NCBI RefSeq assembly: GCF_016806065.1
Contig: NZ_CP032406.1
Span: 310,001-374,000, forward strand
Length of the DNA: 64,000 nucleotides
Source: Rhizobium rosettiformans
GTDB taxonomy: Bacteria > Pseudomonadota > Alphaproteobacteria > Rhizobiales > Rhizobiaceae
Direction: 5' to 3'
Positions 1 to 8,862 of the stretch are shown here, one piece after another. The notes under the pieces are model-generated. The model made no database searches, was not told the origin of the DNA, and saw nothing but the letters and a program-made list of their open reading frames with translations. The position numbers and the translations under genes are program-made. Position 1 is the first letter of the stretch. The number at the start of each line of letters is the position of its first letter.

Positions 1-46
1 GAGCGGCCCCTGCGGGCCATCCGTCCTGCGATCCAGCGGAACTGCC

Positions 47-1063
47 ATGTCGACTGAAGCCAAACTCGTCTGCCGCAATGTCTGGAAGATATTCGGTGCG
101 CGCGCCCGCGATGCCGTGTCCTCGAATGGTGGCAAGCCGAACGCCGAGACTCTCTCAAGCGCCGGCCTGGTCGGCGCCGTCCGCGACGTCAATCTTGAGG
201 TGAGAGCCGGCGAGATCTTCGTGATCATGGGCCTCTCAGGGTCTGGCAAATCAACGCTGGTGCGCTGCCTGTCGCGGCTGATCGAGCCGACATCGGGCGA
301 AATACTCTTCAACGGGGAAAACCTGCTTTCGGCCAGCGAAGCGCGGATGATCGAAATCCGGCGCCATCAGATGGGCATGGTCTTCCAGCATTTTGCGCTG
401 CTGCCGCATCTGACGGTGCTCGACAATGTCGCCTTCCCGCTGGAGGTTCAGGGGGTCGACCGGCCGACGCGAGTGGGTCGCGCCAGACGCATGGTCGAAC
501 TGGTCGGTCTCGCCGGCAAGGAGACCGCCTATCCGCGCCAACTTTCCGGTGGCCAGCAGCAACGCGTCGGCATTGCCCGCTCGCTTGCGGTCGAACCGGA
601 ACTCTGGTTCCTGGACGAACCCTTTTCGGCGCTTGATCCGCTGATCCGACGCGAAATGCAGGACGAATTCCTCCGCCTGCAGTCGGTGCTGAAGAAGACC
701 ATTGTCTTCATCACCCACGACTTTGACGAAGCGATCCGGCTCGCCGACCGCATCGCGATCATGAAGGATGGCGAGATCGTCCAGGCCGGCACGCCCGAAG
801 AGCTGGTTCTGGCGCCCGCCACCGACTACGTCGCCGAATTCACCCGCAAAGTCGCCCGTTCCAAGGTCGTCAAGGTCGCCTCGCTGATGAAGACCGCAAC
901 CGGCCCTCTGCCCGCGGCCACCACATCGCCATTAGCTTCCATCGCGCAAGCAGCCCCCCTGTTCGCTTCAGCCGGGGACACACTCGGCGTCGTCGATGCC
1001 GATGGCCGGATGGTTGGTCTCCTGCGACGCAGCGATGTCGTCGACGTCATGATGCAGGGCTGA
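47..1063 (+). CDS. Quaternary amine ABC transporter ATP-binding protein (ProV/ChoV type)
   Basis: This is the cytoplasmic ATPase that would power uptake of a betaine- or choline-like compound. In its 338 residues I see a Walker A motif GLSGSGKST (about 62-70), the signature LSGGQQQRV (166-174), Walker B LWFLDEP (about 187-193) and the H-loop ITHD. The C-terminal region from about residue 290 looks like a single CBS-type regulatory half, as in ProV/OpuA ATPases. An N-terminal stretch (about 20-45) between the first strand and Walker A is longer than in generic ABC ATPases, which is also usual for ProV. The permease gene follows 4 bases downstream. No binding-protein gene is visible, so it probably lies just left of the window. 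The family is certain; the exact substrate is inferred from the neighbours. Confidence 0.93.
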   Translation: MSTEAKLVCRNVWKIFGARARDAVSSNGGKPNAETLSSAGLVGAVRDVNLEVRAGEIFVIMGLSGSGKSTLVRCLSRLIEPTSGEILFNGENLLSASEARMIEIRRHQMGMVFQHFALLPHLTVLDNVAFPLEVQGVDRPTRVGRARRMVELVGLAGKETAYPRQLSGGQQQRVGIARSLAVEPELWFLDEPFSALDPLIRREMQDEFLRLQSVLKKTIVFITHDFDEAIRLADRIAIMKDGEIVQAGTPEELVLAPATDYVAEFTRKVARSKVVKVASLMKTATGPLPAATTSPLASIAQAAPLFASAGDTLGVVDADGRMVGLLRRSDVVDVMMQG

Positions 1064-1067
1064 GCCG

Positions 1068-3092
1068 ATGAGCGCGCTATCCACCCCGCCATTGCAAGCC
1101 CTTGAGACCGGAAGCGCAGCGTCTGGCAAACGCTTCGTGGACATCGCCCTGGCGCTTGCCGCCTTTGCTGTGCTCATGGCCTGGTGGCTCGGCCCGTCGA
1201 TCGGAAAATGGGCCTTCGACTATCCCCGCGCCTGGCAAATCCCCGCGGCTCGGCACATCAGCGGCTGGATGAAATGGCTGGTCAACGAAGCGAGCTTCGG
1301 CCTCTTCTCCTTCACCGATCTCACGCGCTTCACCGCAGACCTCATCGACATTCCCTACAGGTTTACGCTCAGCCTGCTCTCCACCGGCTTCCTCTCGGGC
1401 CAGGGATCCGCCGCAGTCCAGATCGTGCCGCCGATCTCCTATCTGGGTGTCATCGTGCTCGTCGGTCTGATGGGATACTATGCAGGCGGCGCCAAGTTGG
1501 CGGCCCTGGTCGTCACGTGCTTCGGATTCCTTGCCGCCTTCGAACAATGGTCGAGCGCCATGGTGACGCTTTCCTCCATCCTGGTCGCTGTTCCGATCGG
1601 TGTCGTTCTCGGCCTTCTACTCGGGCTCGCCGGCTACCGCTTCGCGTGGGTGGAACGGGCGATCTCGCCGCTTCTCGACCTGATGCAAACCATCCCGATC
1701 TTCGCCTATCTCGTACCGATCCTTTTCCTCTTCGGTTTCGGGCCGACGGCAGCCATCGTCGGGACCATTATCTACGCCATGCCGCCCATGGTGCGCATCA
1801 CCCTTCTGGGCCTGAGGGCCGTGCCGTCAGAGATCCTTGATCTCGGCCAAATGGTCGGCTGCTCGCGCCGACAGATGACCTGGAAGGTCATGGTCCCCTC
1901 GGCCGCCGACGCGCTGATGGTCGGCGTCAATCAGGTCATCATGCTCTCTCTCAACATGGTGATCATCGCCTCGATGATCGGCGCCGGCGGCCTCGGCTTC
2001 GACGTGCTGGCGGCCCTCCGCCGCCTCGACATCGGTGCCGGCTTCGAAGCGGGTTTCGCGATCGTGGCACTCGCCGTCGCCCTCGATCGCTTGAGCCAGG
2101 CCTTCGCGCGAAAGGCCGGCGATCCGTCTATCATGGCGACCAGCGACGACAGGCTGATGCAGCGCCACCCGTATCTCACAGCAGGCCTTGCCGTGATCGT
2201 CTTCAGCCTCGTCGCAAGTCTGATCTCGCCTGCTCTCGCAACCCTGCCCGACAGCCTCACCCTATCGACCGGCAGTTTCTGGAACGAGGTGGTGAAATGG
2301 ATCAACATCAACTTCTTCGACGTGCTCGAGGCGATCCGCACCACCCTCCTCATCCACCTTCTGGTACCGATCAAGCGCTTCCTGGCCGAATTGCCCTGGC
2401 TGGGTGTCGTCGCCGTGCTGGCGATTGCCGGCTTTCGCCTCGGCGGGCTGCGGCTCGCTGTCCTGGCCGCCACCCTCTCCTTCCTGATCGCCGCCACCGG
2501 CCAATGGGAAAAGGCGATGGTGACGGTCTATCTCTGTGGCATCGCGGTGATCATCGCCTGCCTGATCGGCATTCCGATCGGGATTCTCGCCGCAGAGCGT
2601 GAGCGGCTCTGGCGCTGGCTGCAGGTGGTGATCGACACGCTGCAGACGCTGCCTTCCTTTGTCTATCTGATGCCGGCCGTCATGCTTTTCAGGGTCGGCG
2701 ACTTCACAGCTCTGATCGCCATCGTTGCCTATGCCGTGGCGCCAGCGATCCGCTACACGGCACTCGGGCTCCAGCGCGTCGACCCGAAGGTCGTCGAAGC
2801 CGGACGCGCCATGGGTTGCACGCCGTTTCAGATCCTCACCAAGATCAAGCTGAAGCTCGCACTTCCCGAACTCATGCTCGGTCTGAACCAGACGATCATG
2901 TTCGCCCTGTCGATGCTCGTGATCACGGCTCTGGTCGGCACCCGCGATCTCGGCCAGGAGGTCTATATCGCCTTGACCAAGGCCGATACCGGCCGCGGCA
3001 TTGTCGCCGGGCTCGCCGTTGCCTTCATCGCCATCATCGCCGATCGGTTGATCTCTGCCGGCGCGGCTCGTCTGAGGGAGCGTATGGCATGA
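1068..3092 (+). CDS. Quaternary amine ABC transporter permease, tandem double-domain (ProW type)
   Basis: This 674-residue inner-membrane protein contains two complete ProW-like permease domains in one chain. Typical ProW proteins are about 280-350 residues with one domain. Each half carries its own coupling (EAA-type) segment contacting the ATPase: one around residues 245-310 (ending MIGAGGLG) and one around 570-630 (ending LVGTRDLG). The two segments are clearly related but not near-identical, so the duplication and fusion are old. The gene sits between the ATPase and the first phosphotransferase, whose ATG overlaps its stop codon (ATGA). A single chain could replace the usual permease homodimer. 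Substrate is inferred to be a quaternary amine or related amino compound. Confidence 0.92.
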   Translation: MSALSTPPLQALETGSAASGKRFVDIALALAAFAVLMAWWLGPSIGKWAFDYPRAWQIPAARHISGWMKWLVNEASFGLFSFTDLTRFTADLIDIPYRFTLSLLSTGFLSGQGSAAVQIVPPISYLGVIVLVGLMGYYAGGAKLAALVVTCFGFLAAFEQWSSAMVTLSSILVAVPIGVVLGLLLGLAGYRFAWVERAISPLLDLMQTIPIFAYLVPILFLFGFGPTAAIVGTIIYAMPPMVRITLLGLRAVPSEILDLGQMVGCSRRQMTWKVMVPSAADALMVGVNQVIMLSLNMVIIASMIGAGGLGFDVLAALRRLDIGAGFEAGFAIVALAVALDRLSQAFARKAGDPSIMATSDDRLMQRHPYLTAGLAVIVFSLVASLISPALATLPDSLTLSTGSFWNEVVKWININFFDVLEAIRTTLLIHLLVPIKRFLAELPWLGVVAVLAIAGFRLGGLRLAVLAATLSFLIAATGQWEKAMVTVYLCGIAVIIACLIGIPIGILAAERERLWRWLQVVIDTLQTLPSFVYLMPAVMLFRVGDFTALIAIVAYAVAPAIRYTALGLQRVDPKVVEAGRAMGCTPFQILTKIKLKLALPELMLGLNQTIMFALSMLVITALVGTRDLGQEVYIALTKADTGRGIVAGLAVAFIAIIADRLISAGAARLRERMA

Positions 3093-3997
3093 CCGACCTT
3101 GCCCCGACCCCAGGACTCGAAGATCGCATCGCGTCCTTGCCCTGCTGGAATGGAGCGCTGGAGATCTGCGTGCTCAAGGGTGGCCTCAGCAATGAAAGCT
3201 TCCTGGTGGCCGATGCCTCTGGCCGCCACGTCGTGCGCTTCGGAACAGACTATCCCTTCCATCACGTTTCCAGGGCCCGCGAACTGATGACGGCCCGGGC
3301 GGCCCACGAGGCTGGCTTCGCCCCGAAGGTGGAATATGCAGAACCGGGCGTCATGGTGTCTGCCTTCCTCGACGCGAAGACGTTTTCTGCAAATGACGTC
3401 GGAGCCGAACGCGAGCGCGTGGCACTCCTTCTCCAACGATTTCACCAGGAGATGCCGCGCTACGTCACCGGCGCGGGTTTCATGTTCTGGCCCTTCCATG
3501 TGGTGCGCGACTATGCCCGCACGCTCAAAGCCGGCAACAGCCGGATGATCCCGGAGCTGGACCAGTTTCTCGTGCTGGCGCAGGAACTGGAAGCCGTCCA
3601 GGTGCCGCTTCCCATCGTCTTTGCCCATAACGACCTCCTGCCCTCCAACATTCTCGACGATGGCGAAAGGCTCTGGCTCATCGATTTCGAATATGCCGGC
3701 TTCTCGACGCCCATGTTCGATCTCGCAGGTGCGACCTCCAATGCCGGCCTGACACCCGAGCAGTCGGAACAGTTTCTCACCGCCTATTTCGGGGGTGTGC
3801 CCTCGCTCGAGATCCGCCGCTCGCTCGCCGCGATGCAATGCGCCTCCCTTTTGCGCGAGGCGATGTGGAGCATGACATCCGAACTCTACCTCGATGCGCC
3901 GGGGGCCGACTATGTCGGCTACACGGCCGAAAACCTCACGCGCCTCCAAGAAGCGCTGGACCACTACAACTCAGTCTACGGGAACCATGCGTCATGA
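3089..3997 (+). CDS. APH/choline kinase-like phosphotransferase, copy 1
   Basis: This 302-residue protein has the fold signature of aminoglycoside phosphotransferases and choline/ethanolamine kinases. The catalytic motif HNDLLPSN lies at residues 180-187 and the metal-binding DFEYAG starts at residue 199. An N-terminal GGLSNESF (about 31-38) fits the nucleotide loop. I chose the ATG at 3089 because it overlaps the permease stop codon and gives a normal family N-terminus; an open frame continues upstream to 2816 inside the permease. Its position between a transporter and amine oxidoreductases suggests it phosphorylates an imported amino alcohol or related alcohol. Resistance to an aminoglycoside seems unlikely in this operon. 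Substrate unknown. Confidence 0.85.
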   Translation: MTDLAPTPGLEDRIASLPCWNGALEICVLKGGLSNESFLVADASGRHVVRFGTDYPFHHVSRARELMTARAAHEAGFAPKVEYAEPGVMVSAFLDAKTFSANDVGAERERVALLLQRFHQEMPRYVTGAGFMFWPFHVVRDYARTLKAGNSRMIPELDQFLVLAQELEAVQVPLPIVFAHNDLLPSNILDDGERLWLIDFEYAGFSTPMFDLAGATSNAGLTPEQSEQFLTAYFGGVPSLEIRRSLAAMQCASLLREAMWSMTSELYLDAPGADYVGYTAENLTRLQEALDHYNSVYGNHAS

Positions 3998-6435
3998 CCC
4001 TGCCCTCCCACGCCCAGATCGTCGTCATTGGCGGTGGCATCATCGGCTGCTCCACCGCCTATCATCTCGCCAAGGATCACAAGGCAGACGTTCTGCTCCT
4101 AGAACAGGGCGCCCTCACCTCGGGTTCGACCTGGCATGCGGCCGGTCTCGTCGGCCAGCTGCGTTCATCGGCCTCGATCACCCGCGTGCTGAAATACTCG
4201 GTCGAGCTCTACAAGGGGCTGGAAGCAGAAACCGGGCTCGCAACAGGCTGGAAGATGACGGGCTGCCTGCGGCTTGCCACGAACCAGGACCGCTGGACCG
4301 AATTCAAGCGCCTCTCCACCACCGCCGGCAGTTTCGGCATGGAGATGCATCTTGTCTCCCCCGAAGAGGTGAAGCAGATGTGGCCACTGATGAATGTCGA
4401 TGACCTCGTCGGTGCGAGCTGGCTGCCGACGGACGGGCAGGCAAGCCCCTCAGACATCACCCAGTCGCTGGCAAAAGGCGCCCGCATGCATGGCGCCAAG
4501 ATCGTCGAAAATGTTCGGGTTACTGGCTTTGAGATGAAGAACGGCCGGATCACGGCTGTGAAAACCACGCTGGGCGACGTCGCTTGCGAAAAGGTCGTCA
4601 ACTGTGCCGGCCAATGGGCGCGCCAGGTCGGCGAAATGGCCGGCATCAACGTGCCTCTCCAGGCCGTCAAGCACCAGTATATCATCACCGAGAAGATCGA
4701 GGGACTATCGACCGACGCCCCGACAATTCGCGACCCTGACAGACGGACCTACTACAAGGAAGAGGTTGGTGGCCTGGTGATGGGCGGCTATGAGCCCAAC
4801 CCGCAACCCTGGCTCACCGGCGACTTGCCAAACGACTGGGCCTTCCGCCTGTTCGACGATGATTTCGACCATTTCGAACAGCACATGATTCAGGCCGTCG
4901 AGCGCGTTCCGGCTCTCGAGACGGTTGGCGTGAAACAGATGATCAATGGCCCGGAGAGCTTCACGCCCGACGGCAACTTCATCCTCGGCGCAGCCCCCGA
5001 ATGCAAGAACATGTTTGTCGGCGCCGGCTTCAACGCCTTCGGCATCGCGTCCGGTGGAGGCGCTGGCTGGGTGCTGGCGCAATGGGTGGTCGATGGTGAG
5101 GCCCCCCTCGATCTCTGGGTCGTCGATATCAGGCGTTTCGCCGCAATGCATCGCGACCGCCAATGGGTCTGCGACCGGACGCTCGAAGCCTATGGCAAGC
5201 ATTACACCGTCGCCTTCCCGCACGAGGAATACGACAGCGGCCGTCCTCGCCTCGTCTCGCCGCTCTTTGACCGCTTGCAGGCATCGGGCGCCGTCTTCGG
5301 CTCCAAGCTCGGCTGGGAGCGCCCCAACTGGTTCGCGCCCTCCGGAACGGAGCGCAAAGACATCTATTCGATGGGCCGGCAGAACTGGTTCGAATCAGTC
5401 GGCGAGGAACACCGCCATGTGCGGGAGGCAGTCGGGGTCTTTGACCAGTCGTCCTTTGCGAAATACGAGCTTTCAGGTCCCGATGCCCTCAAGGCACTCG
5501 ACTGGATTTGCGCCAACGACGTGAATAAGCCCGTCGGCCGTCTGACCTATACCCAGCTCCTCAACACACGAGGCGGGATCGAGGCGGACCTGACCGTCGC
5601 GCGCGTCGCCGACGAAAAATTCTACATCGTTACCGGCACAGGCTTTCGCACCCACGATTTTGGCTGGATATCAGACCATATTCCCGCCGGTCTGGACTGC
5701 AGGCTCTCAGACATTACCGAAGACTGGGGCACGCTTTCGCTTATGGGACCATCGGCCCGCGACGTGCTCGGCGGCGTCACGACCGCAGATGTCTCGAATG
5801 AGGCTTTCCCCTTCGGCCATGTCCGCGAAATCGAGATCGCCGGCGCCGCTGTTCGGGCGCTCCGGGTTACCTATGTCGGCGAACTCGGCTGGGAGCTTCA
5901 TATCCCGATCACGGCTCTCGGCGATGTCTATGACGGCCTGATGGCAGCGGGAAAAGACCATCACATCCGCCCAATCGGCTACCGCGCTTTGGAATCCCTG
6001 CGCCTTGAAAAAGGCTACCGTGCCTGGAGTTCCGACATCACACCAAATGACACGCCCTTCGAGGCGGGTCTTGGCTGGGCGGTGAAACTGCGGAAGAACA
6101 CCGATTTTCTCGGTCGCAGAGCGCTGGAAAGCCTGGCCGGCCAGCCGCTCAAGAAGCGGTTGATGGGTTTCACCGTCGACGACCCGTCGATCGTACTCGC
6201 CGGACGCGAGACGATCCTCAGAAACGGCGAGCCGGTCGGCTACCTGACCAGCGGTGGCTATGGCTACACGCTCGGTAAGAACATCGGCTACGGCTATGTC
6301 CGCAACACTGAGGGCGTCAGCGACGATTATCTGAAGAGCGGAAGTTACGAACTCGTGGTCGCGGCGGAAAAGACGCCTGCCATCCTTCACTTCGGGCCGA
6401 TGTTCGACCCGGCCATGGACAAGATCAAGGCCTGA
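3994..6435 (+). CDS. Dimethylglycine/sarcosine dehydrogenase-like FAD and GcvT-domain oxidoreductase, copy 1
   Basis: The 813-residue protein has an N-terminal DAO-type FAD domain (GGGIIG at residues 13-18), a middle FAO-type segment and a C-terminal GcvT aminomethyltransferase domain (from about 450). The motif STWHAAGL places a histidine at residue 48; in mitochondrial dimethylglycine and sarcosine dehydrogenases this histidine binds FAD covalently. Such enzymes oxidatively demethylate N-methyl amines and pass the one-carbon unit to tetrahydrofolate in the GcvT domain. The start at 3994 overlaps the stop of the kinase gene (ATGA); upstream codons in the same frame lie inside that gene. A paralogue follows immediately. 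The true substrate cannot be told from sequence alone, and many proteins of this group are annotated only as FAD-dependent oxidoreductases. Confidence 0.9.
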   Translation: MTLPSHAQIVVIGGGIIGCSTAYHLAKDHKADVLLLEQGALTSGSTWHAAGLVGQLRSSASITRVLKYSVELYKGLEAETGLATGWKMTGCLRLATNQDRWTEFKRLSTTAGSFGMEMHLVSPEEVKQMWPLMNVDDLVGASWLPTDGQASPSDITQSLAKGARMHGAKIVENVRVTGFEMKNGRITAVKTTLGDVACEKVVNCAGQWARQVGEMAGINVPLQAVKHQYIITEKIEGLSTDAPTIRDPDRRTYYKEEVGGLVMGGYEPNPQPWLTGDLPNDWAFRLFDDDFDHFEQHMIQAVERVPALETVGVKQMINGPESFTPDGNFILGAAPECKNMFVGAGFNAFGIASGGGAGWVLAQWVVDGEAPLDLWVVDIRRFAAMHRDRQWVCDRTLEAYGKHYTVAFPHEEYDSGRPRLVSPLFDRLQASGAVFGSKLGWERPNWFAPSGTERKDIYSMGRQNWFESVGEEHRHVREAVGVFDQSSFAKYELSGPDALKALDWICANDVNKPVGRLTYTQLLNTRGGIEADLTVARVADEKFYIVTGTGFRTHDFGWISDHIPAGLDCRLSDITEDWGTLSLMGPSARDVLGGVTTADVSNEAFPFGHVREIEIAGAAVRALRVTYVGELGWELHIPITALGDVYDGLMAAGKDHHIRPIGYRALESLRLEKGYRAWSSDITPNDTPFEAGLGWAVKLRKNTDFLGRRALESLAGQPLKKRLMGFTVDDPSIVLAGRETILRNGEPVGYLTSGGYGYTLGKNIGYGYVRNTEGVSDDYLKSGSYELVVAAEKTPAILHFGPMFDPAMDKIKA

Positions 6436-6438
6436 GCT

Positions 6439-8862
6439 ATGCCCATGTCATTTCGTGCGGATCGTCACGTCCACATTCTCATCATCGGCGGCGGGGCGAT
6501 CGGCACGTCAGTCGCCTACCACCTCGCCCGCGACGGTGCCAGTGATGTCCTTCTTGTCGAAAAGGCCATGCTCACCCATGGCTGTACCTGGCATGCGGCA
6601 GGTCTGGTGGGCCAGCTTCGCGGCAAGCGAAACCTCACCCGGCTGATGCAGAATTCCGTCGCGGTCTTCGACCGCCTGGAAGAGGAAACGGGCCAGCACA
6701 TTGCCTGGAAGAAAGTGGGCTCGCTCAGGCTTGCCGGAAGTCCTGAGCGCTGGAGCGAAATTCGCCGTTCGATGACCCAGGCAAAGAGCTTCGGCGTCGA
6801 ATGCTACTCCCTCTCCGCGGATGAAGCAGCGAAGCGTTTTCCTTACATCGTCAAGGAGGGTATCGAGGGTGCCGCCTTCATTCCCGGCGACGGCTATATC
6901 GATCCCTATTCCCTGACCATGGCCTATGCCAAGGGCGCTCGAATGAACGGCGCCAAGATCGAGGAAGGGGTGACGGTCAAGGAGATCGTCATCGAGAACC
7001 GCCGGGCCGTCGGCGTGGTGACGAATGGCGGGACGATTTCCTGCGATATTCTCGTCAATTGCGCCGGGCTATGGGCGAAACGCATCGGCGAGATGGCCGG
7101 CGTCCCGCTGGCCGCGGGCGTCGTGGAACACCAGTATTTCCTCACGGAGAAGAAACTCACCCTGCCGCCGGATCTGACGACCTTGCGCGATCCCGACAAC
7201 AATTTCTATCTGAAGCCGGACACCGGCTCCTTTGCCATCGGCGGCTGGGAAGACGGCACGAAAGGTTGCTGGCGCGGCAAGCCCCCACTCGACTTCGGCC
7301 GCGAACTCTTCGAGCCGAGCTGGGAGCGACTGGAACTCTTTGCCCTGTCCACCGCCACCCGCATTCCCACGCTCAACGAGATCGGCATCCAAACGGTCAT
7401 CAATGGTCCGATCCCCGTCTCCTTCGACGGCGAGCCGATCATGGGGCTGGCTCCCGAGCTCGATAATTTCTATGTCGCCTGCGGCTTCACGGCCGGTATC
7501 GCCGCCTCTGGCGGTGCTGGCCTTGCGCTTTCAAACCTCATCCTGCACGGCGATGCCGGCATGGACCTGTGGCCTTTCGACGTCAGGCGTTTCGGGGCGG
7601 TGCATGCGCAGGGGCGTTATCTTGAACAACGCGCCATCGAGGCTTATGGCGCCTATTACAAGGTCCATTGGCCGGGCGAGGAAGCCCAGGCCGTCCGGGG
7701 TCTGCGCCGATCGCCCCTGCATGAGACCCTTGCGAAGAACGGCGCCGTCTTCGGCTCCAAGTTCGGTTGGGAACGCCCAAACTGGTTTTCCAAAGGGGGC
7801 CCCGATGATCGGGACATCCCCTCCTTCGAGGGCAAGCCGAACTGGTTCGACGCCGTTGCAGACGAGGTGAAGGCGATCCGCGAAGGCGTGGCGCTGATCG
7901 ATCAGTCCTCCTTCTCCAAGTTCGAGATCAGCGGGCAAGGTGCTTGGGCCGCCATGCAGCAGATCGCGGCCAATGAGCTGTCCGGTCCGCCGGGCAAGGC
8001 CGTGTACACCCAGCTCTGCAACGAGCGCGGCGGCATCGAGGCTGACGTGACGATCCTTCATCTCGCCGACGATCTGCTCTACCTGATCACCGGGTCCGGC
8101 TTCGGGGTCCGAGACGGGAACTGGGTCTCCCGCCACCTACCAGCAGGTGTCTGCCTGCGCGACGTCACAAATCGCTTCGCCACCCTCAACATCTGCGGAC
8201 CGCGGGCGCGTGACGTCCTGCAAAGCACCTCAGACGACGACCTCTCCAATGAGGCGCTGCCATTCCTCGCCGCCAGACGCATCGACATCGGCTCAGCCTC
8301 GGCGCTTGCGGTCCGCATCGGTTATGTCGGCGAACTCGGCTATGAACTCTATATCGACCAGGAATATGCGTCCCATGTCTACGACACACTGAAGACGGCC
8401 GGAGAAGCCTTCTGCATCACCGATGTCGGTTACCGGGCCATCGATGCGGCCCGCATGGAAAAGGGCTATCTCTACTGGTCCGGCGATATCAGCCCCGACT
8501 ACAATCCGTTTGAGGCTGGTCTCGGCTTCTGCGTCGCGCTCGACAAGGGCGACTTCATCGGCCGGGAGGCTCTGGCGACGATCAAAGCCGCCGGGGTGAA
8601 GCGCAAGCTCGTCTCCTATACCGTCGAGGGTTACGCGCCTTTTCACGGCGGTGAGGCGGTTATGCTCGATGGCAAGGTGGTGGGCTCCACTGCCAGTACC
8701 GGTTACGGATATACGCTCGGCAAGACCATCGCCTTCGGTTACCTGCCCAGCGAGATCGCAGCTGGCGAGCAGTTCCAGATCGAGGCCTTCGGCAGGACCT
8801 ATGAAGCCCGCCGGGGCGCCCGCACCCTCTATGATGCGAAAATGGAGAGGCTGAAGGCATGA
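6439..8862 (+). CDS. Dimethylglycine/sarcosine dehydrogenase-like FAD and GcvT-domain oxidoreductase, copy 2
   Basis: This 807-residue paralogue of the preceding gene has the same domain order. It has a dinucleotide-binding GGGAIG near residues 17-22, CTWHAAGL with the probable FAD-linking histidine at 52, and a C-terminal GcvT domain. Both copies share PFEAGLG and MEKGY/LEKGY in the GcvT part. They differ throughout, so this is an old duplication with probable division of labour, for example two successive demethylations. The gene starts 3 bases after the stop of copy 1; an ATG at 6445 is an alternative start. The next gene overlaps its stop (ATGA). Together with two kinases and the transporter it belongs to one operon. 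Confidence 0.9.
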   Translation: MPMSFRADRHVHILIIGGGAIGTSVAYHLARDGASDVLLVEKAMLTHGCTWHAAGLVGQLRGKRNLTRLMQNSVAVFDRLEEETGQHIAWKKVGSLRLAGSPERWSEIRRSMTQAKSFGVECYSLSADEAAKRFPYIVKEGIEGAAFIPGDGYIDPYSLTMAYAKGARMNGAKIEEGVTVKEIVIENRRAVGVVTNGGTISCDILVNCAGLWAKRIGEMAGVPLAAGVVEHQYFLTEKKLTLPPDLTTLRDPDNNFYLKPDTGSFAIGGWEDGTKGCWRGKPPLDFGRELFEPSWERLELFALSTATRIPTLNEIGIQTVINGPIPVSFDGEPIMGLAPELDNFYVACGFTAGIAASGGAGLALSNLILHGDAGMDLWPFDVRRFGAVHAQGRYLEQRAIEAYGAYYKVHWPGEEAQAVRGLRRSPLHETLAKNGAVFGSKFGWERPNWFSKGGPDDRDIPSFEGKPNWFDAVADEVKAIREGVALIDQSSFSKFEISGQGAWAAMQQIAANELSGPPGKAVYTQLCNERGGIEADVTILHLADDLLYLITGSGFGVRDGNWVSRHLPAGVCLRDVTNRFATLNICGPRARDVLQSTSDDDLSNEALPFLAARRIDIGSASALAVRIGYVGELGYELYIDQEYASHVYDTLKTAGEAFCITDVGYRAIDAARMEKGYLYWSGDISPDYNPFEAGLGFCVALDKGDFIGREALATIKAAGVKRKLVSYTVEGYAPFHGGEAVMLDGKVVGSTASTGYGYTLGKTIAFGYLPSEIAAGEQFQIEAFGRTYEARRGARTLYDAKMERLKA

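Noticed and set aside
2963..3964. A 333-codon minus-strand frame over the first phosphotransferase
   Set aside because: Antisense shadow. The plus strand has the catalytic HNDLLPSN and an ATGA-coupled start.
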